Made by a program: the position numbers and the translations under genes
Part shown: positions 27,042 through 36,138 of the stretch, piece by piece
Position numbering within the stretch: position 1 is the first letter of the stretch
Layout: the number at the start of each line of letters is the position of its first letter
NCBI GenBank assembly: GCA_012518615.1
Contig: JAAYRU010000025.1
Coordinates: 1 to 47,615 of the forward strand
Origin: Christensenellaceae bacterium
GTDB taxonomy: Bacteria; Bacillota; Clostridia; Christensenellales; Aristaeellaceae
Length of the DNA: 47,615 nucleotides
Reading direction: 5' to 3'
Notes under the pieces: generated by a model
What the model saw: only the letters and a program-made list of their open reading frames with translations
What the model was told of the DNA's origin: nothing
Database searches by the model: none

Positions 27042-28262
27042 CTAGACCACAATATTACCTTTTTTTATAACCTTGGCTGCCAAATTACTTCCAAAGCGGT
27101 AGCAGAGGAAGTCTAAATCAGGGGCGTTCCATATAACTATATCCGCTTGTTTACCTTTTTCTATGCTGCCTATTTTATTACCCAAATCTAACGCACAGGC
27201 GGCATTTAGCGTAACTGCGCTTAGTATCTCTTCGGGCGTTAATTTATAGAAATAATTTGCAAGGTTACAGCAAAATTGCAAGGAATGCGAGGGGCAGGAA
27301 CCGGGGTTAAAATCAGTTGCTATTGCAACGGGTATACCTATGTCTATCATACTTCTTGCGGGTGCGTAGGGTTTGCCAAGGTAAAATGATGTTGCAGGCA
27401 ATAGGCAAGCTATGCAGCCACCGTTTTTTAGTGAGTTTAGCCCCTCATAATCAACTGCTATTAAGTGTTCAGCGCTTATAGCGCCTATTTCACCTGCAAG
27501 GCGGCTAGCGCCTATTGCGTTTATTTCATCTGCATGTATCTTGAGTTTCATGCCGTGTTCTTTTGCGGCTTCAAGTATGCGCCTTGATTCCTCAACATTA
27601 AATACACCTGTTTCACAAAATACATCGCAAAATTCGGCAAGGTTAAGTTTTGCGGTTTCTGGAATAATAGTATCTATTATTAGCTCTATATATCCCTCTT
27701 TATTGTCTAAATATTCATTGGGCAGGGCATGCGCAGCCATAAGTGTTGAAACAAGCTCTACTTCCTGCACTTGGTTAAGGCGTTTTACAACCCTCATCTG
27801 CTTTAGCTCGTCCTCTAAATTAAGCCCATAGCCGGATTTTGCTTCAACCGTGGTAATGCCTTCTTTTAGCATTTCGGATAGTATTTTGCCAGCTTTATTT
27901 AGTAGCTCTTCTTCGCTGGCTGCGCGCGTTTCCTTAACAGTGCTAAGTATACCTCCGCCCGCTTTAAGTATTTCTAGGTAGTCAACTCCCTGCATTTTAA
28001 GCTGCAATTCATGCGCGCGCCAACCGCCGAATACAAGGTGAGTATGAGAATCCACAAGCCCGGGCGTAACAAGACAACCCTCAGCGTCTATAATTTCGCC
28101 TGAAAAGCTTTCTGGTACGCTGTCTACGATATCTATTATTGTATCGCCCTGTATAAGTATACTCTGATTTTTTTTAAGGCTTATTTTGCCTTGTTTTAAT
28201 CCTGCTATTGGGCTTGTTCCCTTGGCGGTAGCAAGTAAGCCTATATTTGTTATGCATTTCAT
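27042..28262 (-). CDS. hutI: Imidazolonepropionase HutI
   Basis: A 406-residue amidohydrolase. Metal-binding motifs are VDSHTHLVFGG near residue 74 and KIHADEINAIG, with the later ATDFNPGSCPS. It opens imidazolone-5-propionate to N-formimino-L-glutamate, the third step of histidine degradation. Length is normal. Its ATG overlaps the hutU stop (ATGA), and it is the last gene of the ftcD-fchA-hutU-hutI run. Confidence 0.97.
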   Translation of the reverse strand: MKCITNIGLLATAKGTSPIAGLKQGKISLKKNQSILIQGDTIIDIVDSVPESFSGEIIDAEGCLVTPGLVDSHTHLVFGGWRAHELQLKMQGVDYLEILKAGGGILSTVKETRAASEEELLNKAGKILSEMLKEGITTVEAKSGYGLNLEDELKQMRVVKRLNQVQEVELVSTLMAAHALPNEYLDNKEGYIELIIDTIIPETAKLNLAEFCDVFCETGVFNVEESRRILEAAKEHGMKLKIHADEINAIGASRLAGEIGAISAEHLIAVDYEGLNSLKNGGCIACLLPATSFYLGKPYAPARSMIDIGIPVAIATDFNPGSCPSHSLQFCCNLANYFYKLTPEEILSAVTLNAACALDLGNKIGSIEKGKQADIVIWNAPDLDFLCYRFGSNLAAKVIKKGNIVV

Positions 28263-30238
28263 AGAATATCCTCAAACAAGCTATCGTCCAAGGGGAAGGG
28301 GAGGGTTATATGGTTTTCGGCGCCATAGTCTTTGTTGTAATTTATTCCAGTTTTAATAGCATTTGGGTTTCTTGCCCATGCGCGCCTTGCAACGCCAACC
28401 ATAACATCCCAAGGCATTGCGGATTTTAGGATTTCATCAACCCGCTCTGAGCCATCAAGCACCATACCAAAACCGCTGTTTATAGCTTTGCCTATGCCTA
28501 CTCCGCCGCCGTTGTGCAGCGCAACCATACTCATACCCCTTGCGGCATTCCCGGCGAAGCACTGTGTTGCCATATCCGCCATTATGTTAGAGCCATCCTT
28601 TATATTGCTTGTTTCCCTAAAGGGCGAATCCGTACCGCCTGTGTCGTGGTGGTCTCTGCCCAGCATTACTGGACCTATCTCTTTATCCCTTACCATTTTA
28701 TTGAATTGAAGGGCTATATCCCGTCTGCCTATGGCATCTTGGTAGAGTATGCGGCATTTTGTGCCTACTACTAGTTTATTCTTTTCCGCGTCCCTTATCC
28801 ATACCCAGTTATCCCTATCCTGATAGCGTCTGTTCGGGTCTATTATATCCATAGCCGCCTTATCTGTCTTTTTAAGGTCCTCATCTTTGCCCGATAGACA
28901 GCACCAGCGGAATGGACCGTAGCCAAAGTCAAATAACTCCGGTCCCAGAATATCCTCAACATAGCTTGGGAAAACAAAGCCGTCTAAATCATTAACTCCA
29001 TTTGCGCAGACTTCGGTAACCCCCGCATCGAACACGGCTTTTAGAAAGCTGTTGCCATAGTCAAAGAAATAACAACCTCTCTTTGAGTGTTCGCATATAA
29101 GCTGATAGTGTTTTTTAAGACTTTCATCCACCTTTTCTATGAAGGCTTCCCTATCCTCCGCAAGCATTCGGGTACGCTCTTCAAAGCTTAAGCCCTGCGG
29201 GCAGTAGCCGCCGTCATATACTGCGTGGCAGCTGGTTTGGTCGCTCATAAGGTCTACATGTATATTGTTATCAAGCAGATAGGAGAGTAAGTCAACTATA
29301 TTACCGTGGTAGGCTATTGCGCATGGCTCGTCGTTATTTTTAGCTTCAAGCGCCTTTTGTACAGCCTTTTCGGGACCGTCGTAGTATGCGTCAACCCAGC
29401 CCTGCTCAAGCCTTGTTTCTATGCGGGATATATCAACCTCGGCTATTATAGATGCGCAGCCAGCTATTACCGCCGCCTTGCCCTGCGCTCCGCTCATACC
29501 GCCAAGACCGGAAGACACAAAGAGCTTGCCTTTAAGATTGCCTTCCTTGGGAATACCAAGCTTAAGCCTGCCGGCGCCAAGCAGTGTATTATAAGTGCCG
29601 TGTACTATGCCCTGAGAGCCAATGTACATAAGCCCGCCTGCCGTCATCTGACCGTAGTTGGCAACGCCAAGCGCTGCTGCTCTGTTGAACTGCTGCTGGT
29701 TGTCAAATTCTCCCACCATAAGACCGTTTGTTATTATAAACCTAGGAGCAAGCTTGTGGGATTTAAATAAGCCCAAAGGGTGCCCTGACATAAGCACTAG
29801 AGTTTGTTCATCCGTAAGCTGCTCTAAGTAGTATTTTATAAGCCTATACTGCATCCAGTTTTGCGCTACCTGCCCAGTTTCTCCGTATGTTACAAGCTCA
29901 TAAGGGTATAGGGCAACAGCAAAGTCTAGATTATTATCCATCATAACCTGTATAGCTTTTCCCTCTATGCAGTTGCCTTTATATTCGTCTATAGGCTTTC
30001 CTTTTATTAAGCCTTCAGGTCTAAAGCGATAACCGTATATCCTGCCCCTTTCTTCAAGTTCTTTCTTAAATTCCGGCAAAAGTTTTTTGTGGTGCTTGCT
30101 TGGGATATAGCGAAGTGCGTTTTTTATGGCGCGCTTTTTATCCTCTTGGCTTAATTCGGATTCCCTCTTTGGCGCCCTTCTTATGCCGGGCTCAAATTTT
30201 GGGTATTCCGGCAGTATGTCAAACAATTCTTCATGCAT
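28259..30238 (-). CDS. hutU: Urocanate hydratase (long form)
   Basis: About 659 residues, longer than the roughly 555 of the Bacillus/Pseudomonas enzyme and in line with a long type seen in other anaerobes. The NAD-binding and active-site segments are recognisable: LFVSSGLGGMSGAQGKAA, SDQTSCHAVYDGGYCPQG and LGRDHHDTGGTDSPFRET. It converts urocanate to imidazolonepropionate. I place the start at the ATG at 30238, after AGGAGG; an upstream in-frame ATG lies inside fchA. Histidine ammonia-lyase (hutH), the preceding step, is not in the window. Confidence 0.96.
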   Translation of the reverse strand: MHEELFDILPEYPKFEPGIRRAPKRESELSQEDKKRAIKNALRYIPSKHHKKLLPEFKKELEERGRIYGYRFRPEGLIKGKPIDEYKGNCIEGKAIQVMMDNNLDFAVALYPYELVTYGETGQVAQNWMQYRLIKYYLEQLTDEQTLVLMSGHPLGLFKSHKLAPRFIITNGLMVGEFDNQQQFNRAAALGVANYGQMTAGGLMYIGSQGIVHGTYNTLLGAGRLKLGIPKEGNLKGKLFVSSGLGGMSGAQGKAAVIAGCASIIAEVDISRIETRLEQGWVDAYYDGPEKAVQKALEAKNNDEPCAIAYHGNIVDLLSYLLDNNIHVDLMSDQTSCHAVYDGGYCPQGLSFEERTRMLAEDREAFIEKVDESLKKHYQLICEHSKRGCYFFDYGNSFLKAVFDAGVTEVCANGVNDLDGFVFPSYVEDILGPELFDFGYGPFRWCCLSGKDEDLKKTDKAAMDIIDPNRRYQDRDNWVWIRDAEKNKLVVGTKCRILYQDAIGRRDIALQFNKMVRDKEIGPVMLGRDHHDTGGTDSPFRETSNIKDGSNIMADMATQCFAGNAARGMSMVALHNGGGVGIGKAINSGFGMVLDGSERVDEILKSAMPWDVMVGVARRAWARNPNAIKTGINYNKDYGAENHITLPFPLDDSLFEDIL

Positions 30239-30249
30239 AATATTTCCTC

Positions 30250-30870
30250 CTATAGCTTGATTACAGCCTTGCACACATTTTCAAGCTCTGTGGCTCTATT
30301 CTGTATTATTTCGCATTCGTTTTTGATATTTGCAACAAAGCTTTCATCCTTAATTCCGCTAATGTTTATAAGCACATTTTCTATCGCAGCTAGGGCGGCG
30401 GAGCGCGCCATATACGCAGAAACAAGCCCATCGCTCAAAGTGTTTTTATTGCCTTTTTCACAGACTATTCTGGCGAGTTTTAATACCTCAATACTTTTAT
30501 TTGCAACGCCAAGCGGAACCAAGCAGGCATTTTTAAGCGCTTCATGCATTGCAATTTGGCGTAGGTGCTTTTCTTCGTCAGTATCTTTAGGCATTTTAAG
30601 CGCAAGCATATAACCGTCAAATGAGCTGCTGTCCTTTTGTATATCATCAAGAAGGTCTTTCCTTAGTTTATCCGCCTTGTTTAATGTATCGTTCATAACG
30701 TCATAAACATGTTCATAGCCTTTTTTGCCTATGGTAAGCTCCGCTACCATGCATATAAGCGCCGCCGCATAAGAAGCCACCATTGCGGATATACTTCCGC
30801 CGCCAGGCGCGGGGGAATTTGATGCTGTTATATCGGAAAATTCCTGTAAAGTGTAGTTTTTAAAGTCCAT
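30250..30870 (-). CDS. fchA: Methenyltetrahydrofolate cyclohydrolase/formiminotetrahydrofolate cyclodeaminase
   Basis: A 206-residue helical protein of the cyclodeaminase/cyclohydrolase (FchA) family. The N-terminal SPAPGGGSISAMVASYAAAL motif is diagnostic. It releases ammonia from 5-formimino-tetrahydrofolate, giving methenyl-tetrahydrofolate. In animals this domain is fused to the formiminotransferase; here the two are adjacent separate genes with a start/stop overlap. Length is normal. Confidence 0.93.
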   Translation of the reverse strand: MDFKNYTLQEFSDITASNSPAPGGGSISAMVASYAAALICMVAELTIGKKGYEHVYDVMNDTLNKADKLRKDLLDDIQKDSSSFDGYMLALKMPKDTDEEKHLRQIAMHEALKNACLVPLGVANKSIEVLKLARIVCEKGNKNTLSDGLVSAYMARSAALAAIENVLINISGIKDESFVANIKNECEIIQNRATELENVCKAVIKL

Positions 30871-31775
30871 TATTCATCTCCTTCAAGCAGCCTGTTTTCA
30901 AGTACCTGCTTGGGGCTGAAGTTTTCAATTTGCAGGTAATATTCTGCGCTATCTATGAGTGCCTGCATAGGTGCAAGACCTATTATTTCTGAACCCACAA
31001 CGCCTACTCCATAGTGCTGCGCCTCCATCTTAATTGTTTCAAACACTCGGTAGAGGCTTGTTTTGGTATAGTCTGTAACATTCATGGATACTTGGGCTAT
31101 ATTTCTCTCCTCAAGCATAACGCCCATAGCCTTTATGTACCTGAACCCGCCGTTTGAGTGGCGTACCTTTTTAGCTATTTCCTTGGCTATTTGAAGATTA
31201 TCTGTAGCTAGGTTTACATTAAATGCAACAAGCGGCATTCTTGCTCCAACTGCCGTAGCCCCGCCGGACGGGTTAGGGTATGGGGGACCATAGTCCGGCT
31301 CCCATCCGGGCTTTTGCATTTTATCAGAAAGCCCTTCAAATTCACCCCTGCGTACATCCGCAAGGTTTTCTCTACTTGGGTTAATAGCGGATTTTTCATA
31401 CAGATACACAGGTTGATTAAGTACTTCACCCAGATATTTACCTACTTGTTTTGCTATATCATCCGCATCTTTTATGCCGCAATTTTTAATCGGGATAAAG
31501 GGAATTACGTCCACCGCACCCATACGCGGGTGCTGCCCCTTATGGTTTCTTAAATCTATACTATTTAGCGCTACTTCGCATGAAGCTATAACTGCATCGC
31601 GCAGCTTTTCAGGCTCCCCAATAATAGTAAAAACAGAGCGGTTATGGTCCTCATCGCTGCTATAATCAAGTAGGCGTACGCCCTCTTTTCCCTTAAAACA
31701 CTCGGCAATTTTTGATACAATATCCAAATTACGCCCTTCTGAGTAGTTGGGTACGCATTGCATAATGGTTTTCAA
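30870..31775 (-). CDS. ftcD: Glutamate formimidoyltransferase
   Basis: A 301-residue formiminotransferase with the N-terminal CVPNYSEGRN, the active-site NHKGQHPRMGAVDVIPF near residue 80, and VGARMPLVAFNVNL between the two halves. It passes the formimino group of N-formimino-glutamate to tetrahydrofolate, leaving glutamate. The start is TTG, seven bases after GGAGG; an ATG four codons later is possible. It is the first gene of the operon. Confidence 0.96.
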   Translation of the reverse strand: MKTIMQCVPNYSEGRNLDIVSKIAECFKGKEGVRLLDYSSDEDHNRSVFTIIGEPEKLRDAVIASCEVALNSIDLRNHKGQHPRMGAVDVIPFIPIKNCGIKDADDIAKQVGKYLGEVLNQPVYLYEKSAINPSRENLADVRRGEFEGLSDKMQKPGWEPDYGPPYPNPSGGATAVGARMPLVAFNVNLATDNLQIAKEIAKKVRHSNGGFRYIKAMGVMLEERNIAQVSMNVTDYTKTSLYRVFETIKMEAQHYGVGVVGSEIIGLAPMQALIDSAEYYLQIENFSPKQVLENRLLEGDE

Positions 31776-31806
31776 AGTATTTCCTCCATATAGTTTTTAT
31801 ACCTAT

Positions 31807-31835
31807 ATTCTACACGAAAAACCGCTTATTGTTAA
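31807..31835 (-). promoter_or_regulatory. ftcD-hut operon promoter
   Basis: On the minus strand TTAACA (31830-31835), 17 bp, TAGAAT (31807-31812), about 30 bases before the ftcD start. Confidence 0.55.
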
Positions 31836-31871
31836 GCCTTATGGTTTTAATTTTTTATGCAATGTTTACGG

Positions 31872-31901
31872 TTTCAAAAAGCTTGTTTCGTATGGTATAA
31901 T
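31872..31901 (+). promoter_or_regulatory. Promoter of the restriction-modification gene
   Basis: TTTCAA (31872-31877), 18 bp, TATAAT (31896-31901), with a good ribosome binding site (GTAAGGTGG) before the ATG at 31945. Confidence 0.5.
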
Positions 31902-31944
31902 TCGCTTGCTAATCAAATGGCAAATAATTTTGTAAGGTGGATAA

Positions 31945-34722
31945 ATGTTAACACAGGCGCAACAGAGGAAAGCGGCAAGGGAGTTTGCTAGAAAATGGGA
32001 GGGTAAAGGCTATGAAAAAGGTCACTCCGCCCCTTTTTGGTTATCCCTATTAAACGAAGTATATGGTATAGAAAAACCTGCGGAATTTATAAACTTTGAA
32101 GATAAGGTTATGCTGGATAATACAAGCTTTATTGATGCCTATATCCCATCAACCCATGTGTTAATTGAACAAAAATCTATAGATAAAAATTTAAGAAAGC
32201 CTATAAGGCAATCGGATGGTTCGCTTCTTTCACCCTTTCAACAGGCGAAACGATATTCAATTGAATTGCCTTACTCTGACAGACCAAGATGGATTGTACT
32301 ATCCAACTTTAAAGAGTTTCATATATTTGATATGGAAAAGCCTGGCGGAGAGCCGGAAGTTATTTACTTAAAGGATTTGGAAGAAGATTATTATCGTCTG
32401 AATTTCCTTGTGGATGTTGAAAGCAATTATATAAAAAGGACTACGGAAGTATCCATAAAGGCGGGTGAGCTTGTTGGCGTGCTATATGACGCTTTGCTCA
32501 AGCAGTATAATAACCCTGAGGATGAAGAAACCCTAAAAAACTTAAATATACTCTGCGTTCGCTTGGTTTTTTGCTTTTATGCTGAAGATGCGGGGCTGTT
32601 TGGGTGCCATAATATGTTTCATGATTATTTGGCTAAATATAGGGATTCAAAATCCGGATTTAGAAGAGCTCTTCTTGAACTTTTTAAAGTGCTAGACCAA
32701 GAGGAGCATGAGCGCGACCCGTATTCATCGGAGGATTTATTGGCATTTCCCTATGTAAACGGTGGGCTTTTTGAAAAAAAGGAAGTAGTTATACCAAGGG
32801 TCAATGAAGAGATTATAGATATCATACTTGAGAAAGCATCGGCGAGTTTCAATTGGTCTAAAATAAGCCCCACGGTATTTGGCGGCGTGTTTGAATCCAC
32901 ACTGAACCCTGAAACCAGAAGGTCCGGAGGTATGCACTATACTTCCATTGAAAATATACATAAGGTTATAGACCCATTATTTATGGACGAACTCCGTGAG
33001 GAGTTTAAGGAGATAAAGGCTTTAAAAACTGTTGCTACAAAAAAGCGACGCTTTGAAGAGTTACAGGACAAGATGGCTTATCTAAAGTTTTTAGACCCCG
33101 CGGCGGGAAGCGGAAACTTTCTTGCTGAAACTTATATTTCCCTTCGCAAATTAGAAAATGAGATATTAAAAGAACTATACGGGGGACAAATTGTGTTAGC
33201 TATAACACACAACCCCATAAAGGTGTCTATTAGCCAGTTTTATGGAATAGAGATAAATGACTTTGCAGTATCAGTAGCTAGGACTGCTCTATGGATAGCA
33301 GAGTCGCAGATGATGAAAGAAACTGAAGATATAGTTAATATGAACCTAGACTTTCTGCCGCTTAAAACATACCCCAACATAGTTGAAGGAAATGCTTTGA
33401 CTATGGATTGGGAAGAAGTTGTTCCTAAGCATGAGCTAAACTATATTATGGGGAATCCGCCTTTTGTTGGCGCTAGAATAATGGATATTAAGCAAAAAAT
33501 GGATATGCATAAAGTATTTGGGGACTTTAAAGGTATAGGAAGCCTTGATTATGTTAGTGCATGGTACAAAAAAGCTTGTGATTATATTAGAGATACCAAT
33601 TTACACTGTGCGCTAGTTTCAACTAATTCAATTGCACAAGGTGAACAGGTTGCAATATTATGGGAACCGTTATTTGTGGATTATGATATACATATCAATT
33701 TTGCCCACCAAAGCTTTGTGTGGGATAGTGAAGCGAGTATGAAAGCTCATGTACATTGTGTAATTATAGGTTTTTCACAGGAAAACAAGAAGGACAAATA
33801 CTTATATAGTTCAGAAAGCATGGTGAAAAAAGCTGAAAATATCAACGCTTATTTACTTGACGCCGAAAATATTTTTGTAAAAAGCAGAAGTAAACCAATA
33901 GCAAATGTTCCGGCAATTGGTATAGGGAATAAACCGATTGATGGCGGAAATTATTTATTCACAAAAGATGAGATGGAAGATTTTATTAAACAAGAACCAC
34001 TTAGTAAGGACTGGTTTAGACCTTGGTATGGTGCGTATGAATTTATTAACCGAGAGCCAAGGTACTGTTTATGGCTTGGAGATTGCCCACCTAATGTACT
34101 TAGAAAAATGCCTAAATGTTTAGAGAGAGTTAAAAATGTAAGAGAATATAGGCTAAACAGCAAGAGTGCAGGCACTAGAAAAATTGCCGACAAACCAACC
34201 AGATTTCATGTTGAAAATATTCCGGATTCAGATTATCTAATAATACCAAGGGTCTCATCAGAACGAAGAAAATATATTCCAATTGGTTTTATGGAGAAAG
34301 AGATTTTAGCGTCTGATGCAGTGTTGATAGTGCCAGGTGCAACAATATATGAGTTTGGAATTATTACATCTAATGTCCACAATGCTTGGATGAGAGTTGT
34401 AGCAGGTCGATTAGAAATGCGATATCGCTATTCTGCTTCTACTGTTTACAACAATTTTCCATGGCCATCACCGTCAAAAGAACAAAAAGAAAAGATTATA
34501 GAAACTGCGGGTTTTATTTTAAAGGCAAGAGAAAAGTATCCGGATTCTACTTTGGCTGACCTTTATGATGAACTTACCATGCCTCCGGAACTCAGAAAAG
34601 CCCACCAAGAGAATGACAAGGTTGTTATGGAAGCTTACGGTTTTAACTGGAGAAACATGACAGAATCGGAATGCGTAGCAGAACTTATGAAAATGTATAG
34701 TGAGCTTACAAAAAATTTGTAA
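31945..34722 (+). CDS. Single-chain restriction-modification enzyme (MmeI-like, type IIL)
   Basis: A 925-residue protein with the layout of MmeI-type enzymes. The N-terminal nuclease domain has a D-x10-E-x-K active site (D64, E75, K77 in FIDAYIPSTHVLIEQKS), so cleavage capacity looks intact. A helical linker follows, then a gamma-class N6-adenine methyltransferase with FLDPAAGSGNFL (motif I, near residue 382) and GNPPFVG (motif IV, near residue 504). A target-recognition region (about 610-850) and a short C-terminal helical tail complete it. Such enzymes cut and modify with one protein, methylating one strand. The recognition sequence cannot be read from this. The target-recognition region looks more A+T-rich than the rest. 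A decayed copy of the last 35 codons lies at 36138-36240. Confidence 0.9.
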   Translation: MLTQAQQRKAAREFARKWEGKGYEKGHSAPFWLSLLNEVYGIEKPAEFINFEDKVMLDNTSFIDAYIPSTHVLIEQKSIDKNLRKPIRQSDGSLLSPFQQAKRYSIELPYSDRPRWIVLSNFKEFHIFDMEKPGGEPEVIYLKDLEEDYYRLNFLVDVESNYIKRTTEVSIKAGELVGVLYDALLKQYNNPEDEETLKNLNILCVRLVFCFYAEDAGLFGCHNMFHDYLAKYRDSKSGFRRALLELFKVLDQEEHERDPYSSEDLLAFPYVNGGLFEKKEVVIPRVNEEIIDIILEKASASFNWSKISPTVFGGVFESTLNPETRRSGGMHYTSIENIHKVIDPLFMDELREEFKEIKALKTVATKKRRFEELQDKMAYLKFLDPAAGSGNFLAETYISLRKLENEILKELYGGQIVLAITHNPIKVSISQFYGIEINDFAVSVARTALWIAESQMMKETEDIVNMNLDFLPLKTYPNIVEGNALTMDWEEVVPKHELNYIMGNPPFVGARIMDIKQKMDMHKVFGDFKGIGSLDYVSAWYKKACDYIRDTNLHCALVSTNSIAQGEQVAILWEPLFVDYDIHINFAHQSFVWDSEASMKAHVHCVIIGFSQENKKDKYLYSSESMVKKAENINAYLLDAENIFVKSRSKPIANVPAIGIGNKPIDGGNYLFTKDEMEDFIKQEPLSKDWFRPWYGAYEFINREPRYCLWLGDCPPNVLRKMPKCLERVKNVREYRLNSKSAGTRKIADKPTRFHVENIPDSDYLIIPRVSSERRKYIPIGFMEKEILASDAVLIVPGATIYEFGIITSNVHNAWMRVVAGRLEMRYRYSASTVYNNFPWPSPSKEQKEKIIETAGFILKAREKYPDSTLADLYDELTMPPELRKAHQENDKVVMEAYGFNWRNMTESECVAELMKMYSELTKNL

Positions 34723-34738
34723 TGGCAGGGGGCTATAC

Positions 34739-34793
34739 AATCGTGTAAAAATATGATAATATATACAGGTACATGAATAATTATTACACGATT
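34739..34793. promoter_or_regulatory. Inverted repeat in the cpgS leader
   Basis: A perfect 10-bp inverted repeat, AATCGTGTAA (34739-34748) and TTACACGATT (34784-34793), with 35 bases between. A -10-like TATGATAAT (34752-34760) lies between the arms and the second arm ends just before the AAGGAG ribosome binding site. This could be a two-site operator or a leader stem. Confidence 0.45.
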
Positions 34794-34806
34794 AAGGAGT
34801 GATTGC

Positions 34807-36138
34807 ATGGTAAAGAGAATAGTTATAATCGGTGCGGCAGGACGGGATTTTCACAACTTCAACACCGTATACAGAGACAATCCCAACTACAAGGTTGTGG
34901 CTTTTACCGCCGCCCAGATTCCAGATATAGCCGGCCGCCGCTATCCGGCAGATTTAGCTGGCTCCCTATATCCTGAAGGGATACCTATTGTTGAGCAAAG
35001 TGAGCTTGCCGAGCTTATTAAAAATGAAAACATAGATGAGTGTATTTTTTCTTATAGCGATGTTCACTATCATGATGTTATGAACCTCAGCGCTCTTGTC
35101 AACGCTGCAGGAGCTAGCTTTACGCTTTTAAGTCCCAAGGCAACTATGATTAAAAGCGAAAAGCCCGTAATTGCTATTTGCGCAGTTAGAACAGGCTGTG
35201 GGAAGAGCCAGACCGTACGCAAAATTATTGAAATTCTAAATGAAAAAGGTCTTAAGGCAGTTGCTATACGCCATCCCATGCCCTACGGCAATTTGAGCGA
35301 GCAAAAGGTACAGCGTTTTGCCACGATAGAAGACCTAGAAAAGCACTCCTGCACTATTGAGGAAATGGAGGAATATGAGCCCCATATCGTCTGTGGCAAT
35401 GTTATTTACGCTGGCGTCGACTATGAAGCCATTCTGCGCGCTGCGGAGAACGACCCTGATGGTTGTGATGTAATCCTTTGGGATGGCGGTAATAATGACT
35501 TTTCTTTCTATACGCCTGATTTGATGGTTACTGTAGTGGATCCGCTTCGCCCGGGTCACGAAGTATCTTATTACCCCGGCGAAGTTTCCTTGAGAACGGC
35601 AGATGTTGTGGTGATTAACAAAATAGACAGCGCCGATTATAAAGATATTATTACAGTTCGCGAAAACATAAGAAGTGTTAACCCAAAGGCAACTGTTATT
35701 GACGCGGTAAGCGCCCTCACTATTGATGATATATCTGCCATACACGGCAAGCGCGTTCTTGTTGTTGAAGATGGACCGACGCTTACCCATGGCGAGATGA
35801 AAATCGGCGCCGGAGTTGTTGCGGCGCAACGCTTTGGTGCAACCGAGCTTATAGACCCGCGTCCCTATGCTGTAGGCAAGCTAAAAGAAACCTTCCAAAT
35901 TTATCCGGAAATAGGAACGGTGCTGCCCGCTATGGGATATAGCGACGAGCAGATAAAAGACCTCGCCGCAACTATTGATGCCTGTGAATGCGATAGCGTT
36001 ATTATTGGAACTCCTATTGACTTAAAGCGCGTCATTGATATCAATAAGCCCTGCGTTAAGGTAGATTATAAGCTTCAAGAAATCGGGCAACCGAATTTGG
36101 AAATGGTGATAGGTGATTTCGTAAAGAAAATAAAATAG
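34807..36138 (+). CDS. Cyclic 2,3-diphosphoglycerate synthetase-like P-loop protein
   Basis: A 443-residue protein resembling the cyclic 2,3-diphosphoglycerate synthetase family known from methanogens. An N-terminal Rossmann-like part (IVIIGAAGRDFHNFN) precedes a P-loop domain with Walker A VRTGCGKSQT near residue 130, DVILWDGGNNDFSF and VVVINKIDSAD. Bacterial members are common but their product is not established. Isoleucine codons here favour ATT, whereas most neighbouring genes favour ATA, which hints at acquisition. It stands alone between the restriction gene and that gene's relic. Confidence 0.8.
   Translation: MVKRIVIIGAAGRDFHNFNTVYRDNPNYKVVAFTAAQIPDIAGRRYPADLAGSLYPEGIPIVEQSELAELIKNENIDECIFSYSDVHYHDVMNLSALVNAAGASFTLLSPKATMIKSEKPVIAICAVRTGCGKSQTVRKIIEILNEKGLKAVAIRHPMPYGNLSEQKVQRFATIEDLEKHSCTIEEMEEYEPHIVCGNVIYAGVDYEAILRAAENDPDGCDVILWDGGNNDFSFYTPDLMVTVVDPLRPGHEVSYYPGEVSLRTADVVVINKIDSADYKDIITVRENIRSVNPKATVIDAVSALTIDDISAIHGKRVLVVEDGPTLTHGEMKIGAGVVAAQRFGATELIDPRPYAVGKLKETFQIYPEIGTVLPAMGYSDEQIKDLAATIDACECDSVIIGTPIDLKRVIDINKPCVKVDYKLQEIGQPNLEMVIGDFVKKIK

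Noticed and set aside
29306-29770. A 154-residue open frame antisense to hutU
   Set aside because: It is a shadow of a strongly conserved gene; no ribosome binding site and no family resemblance.
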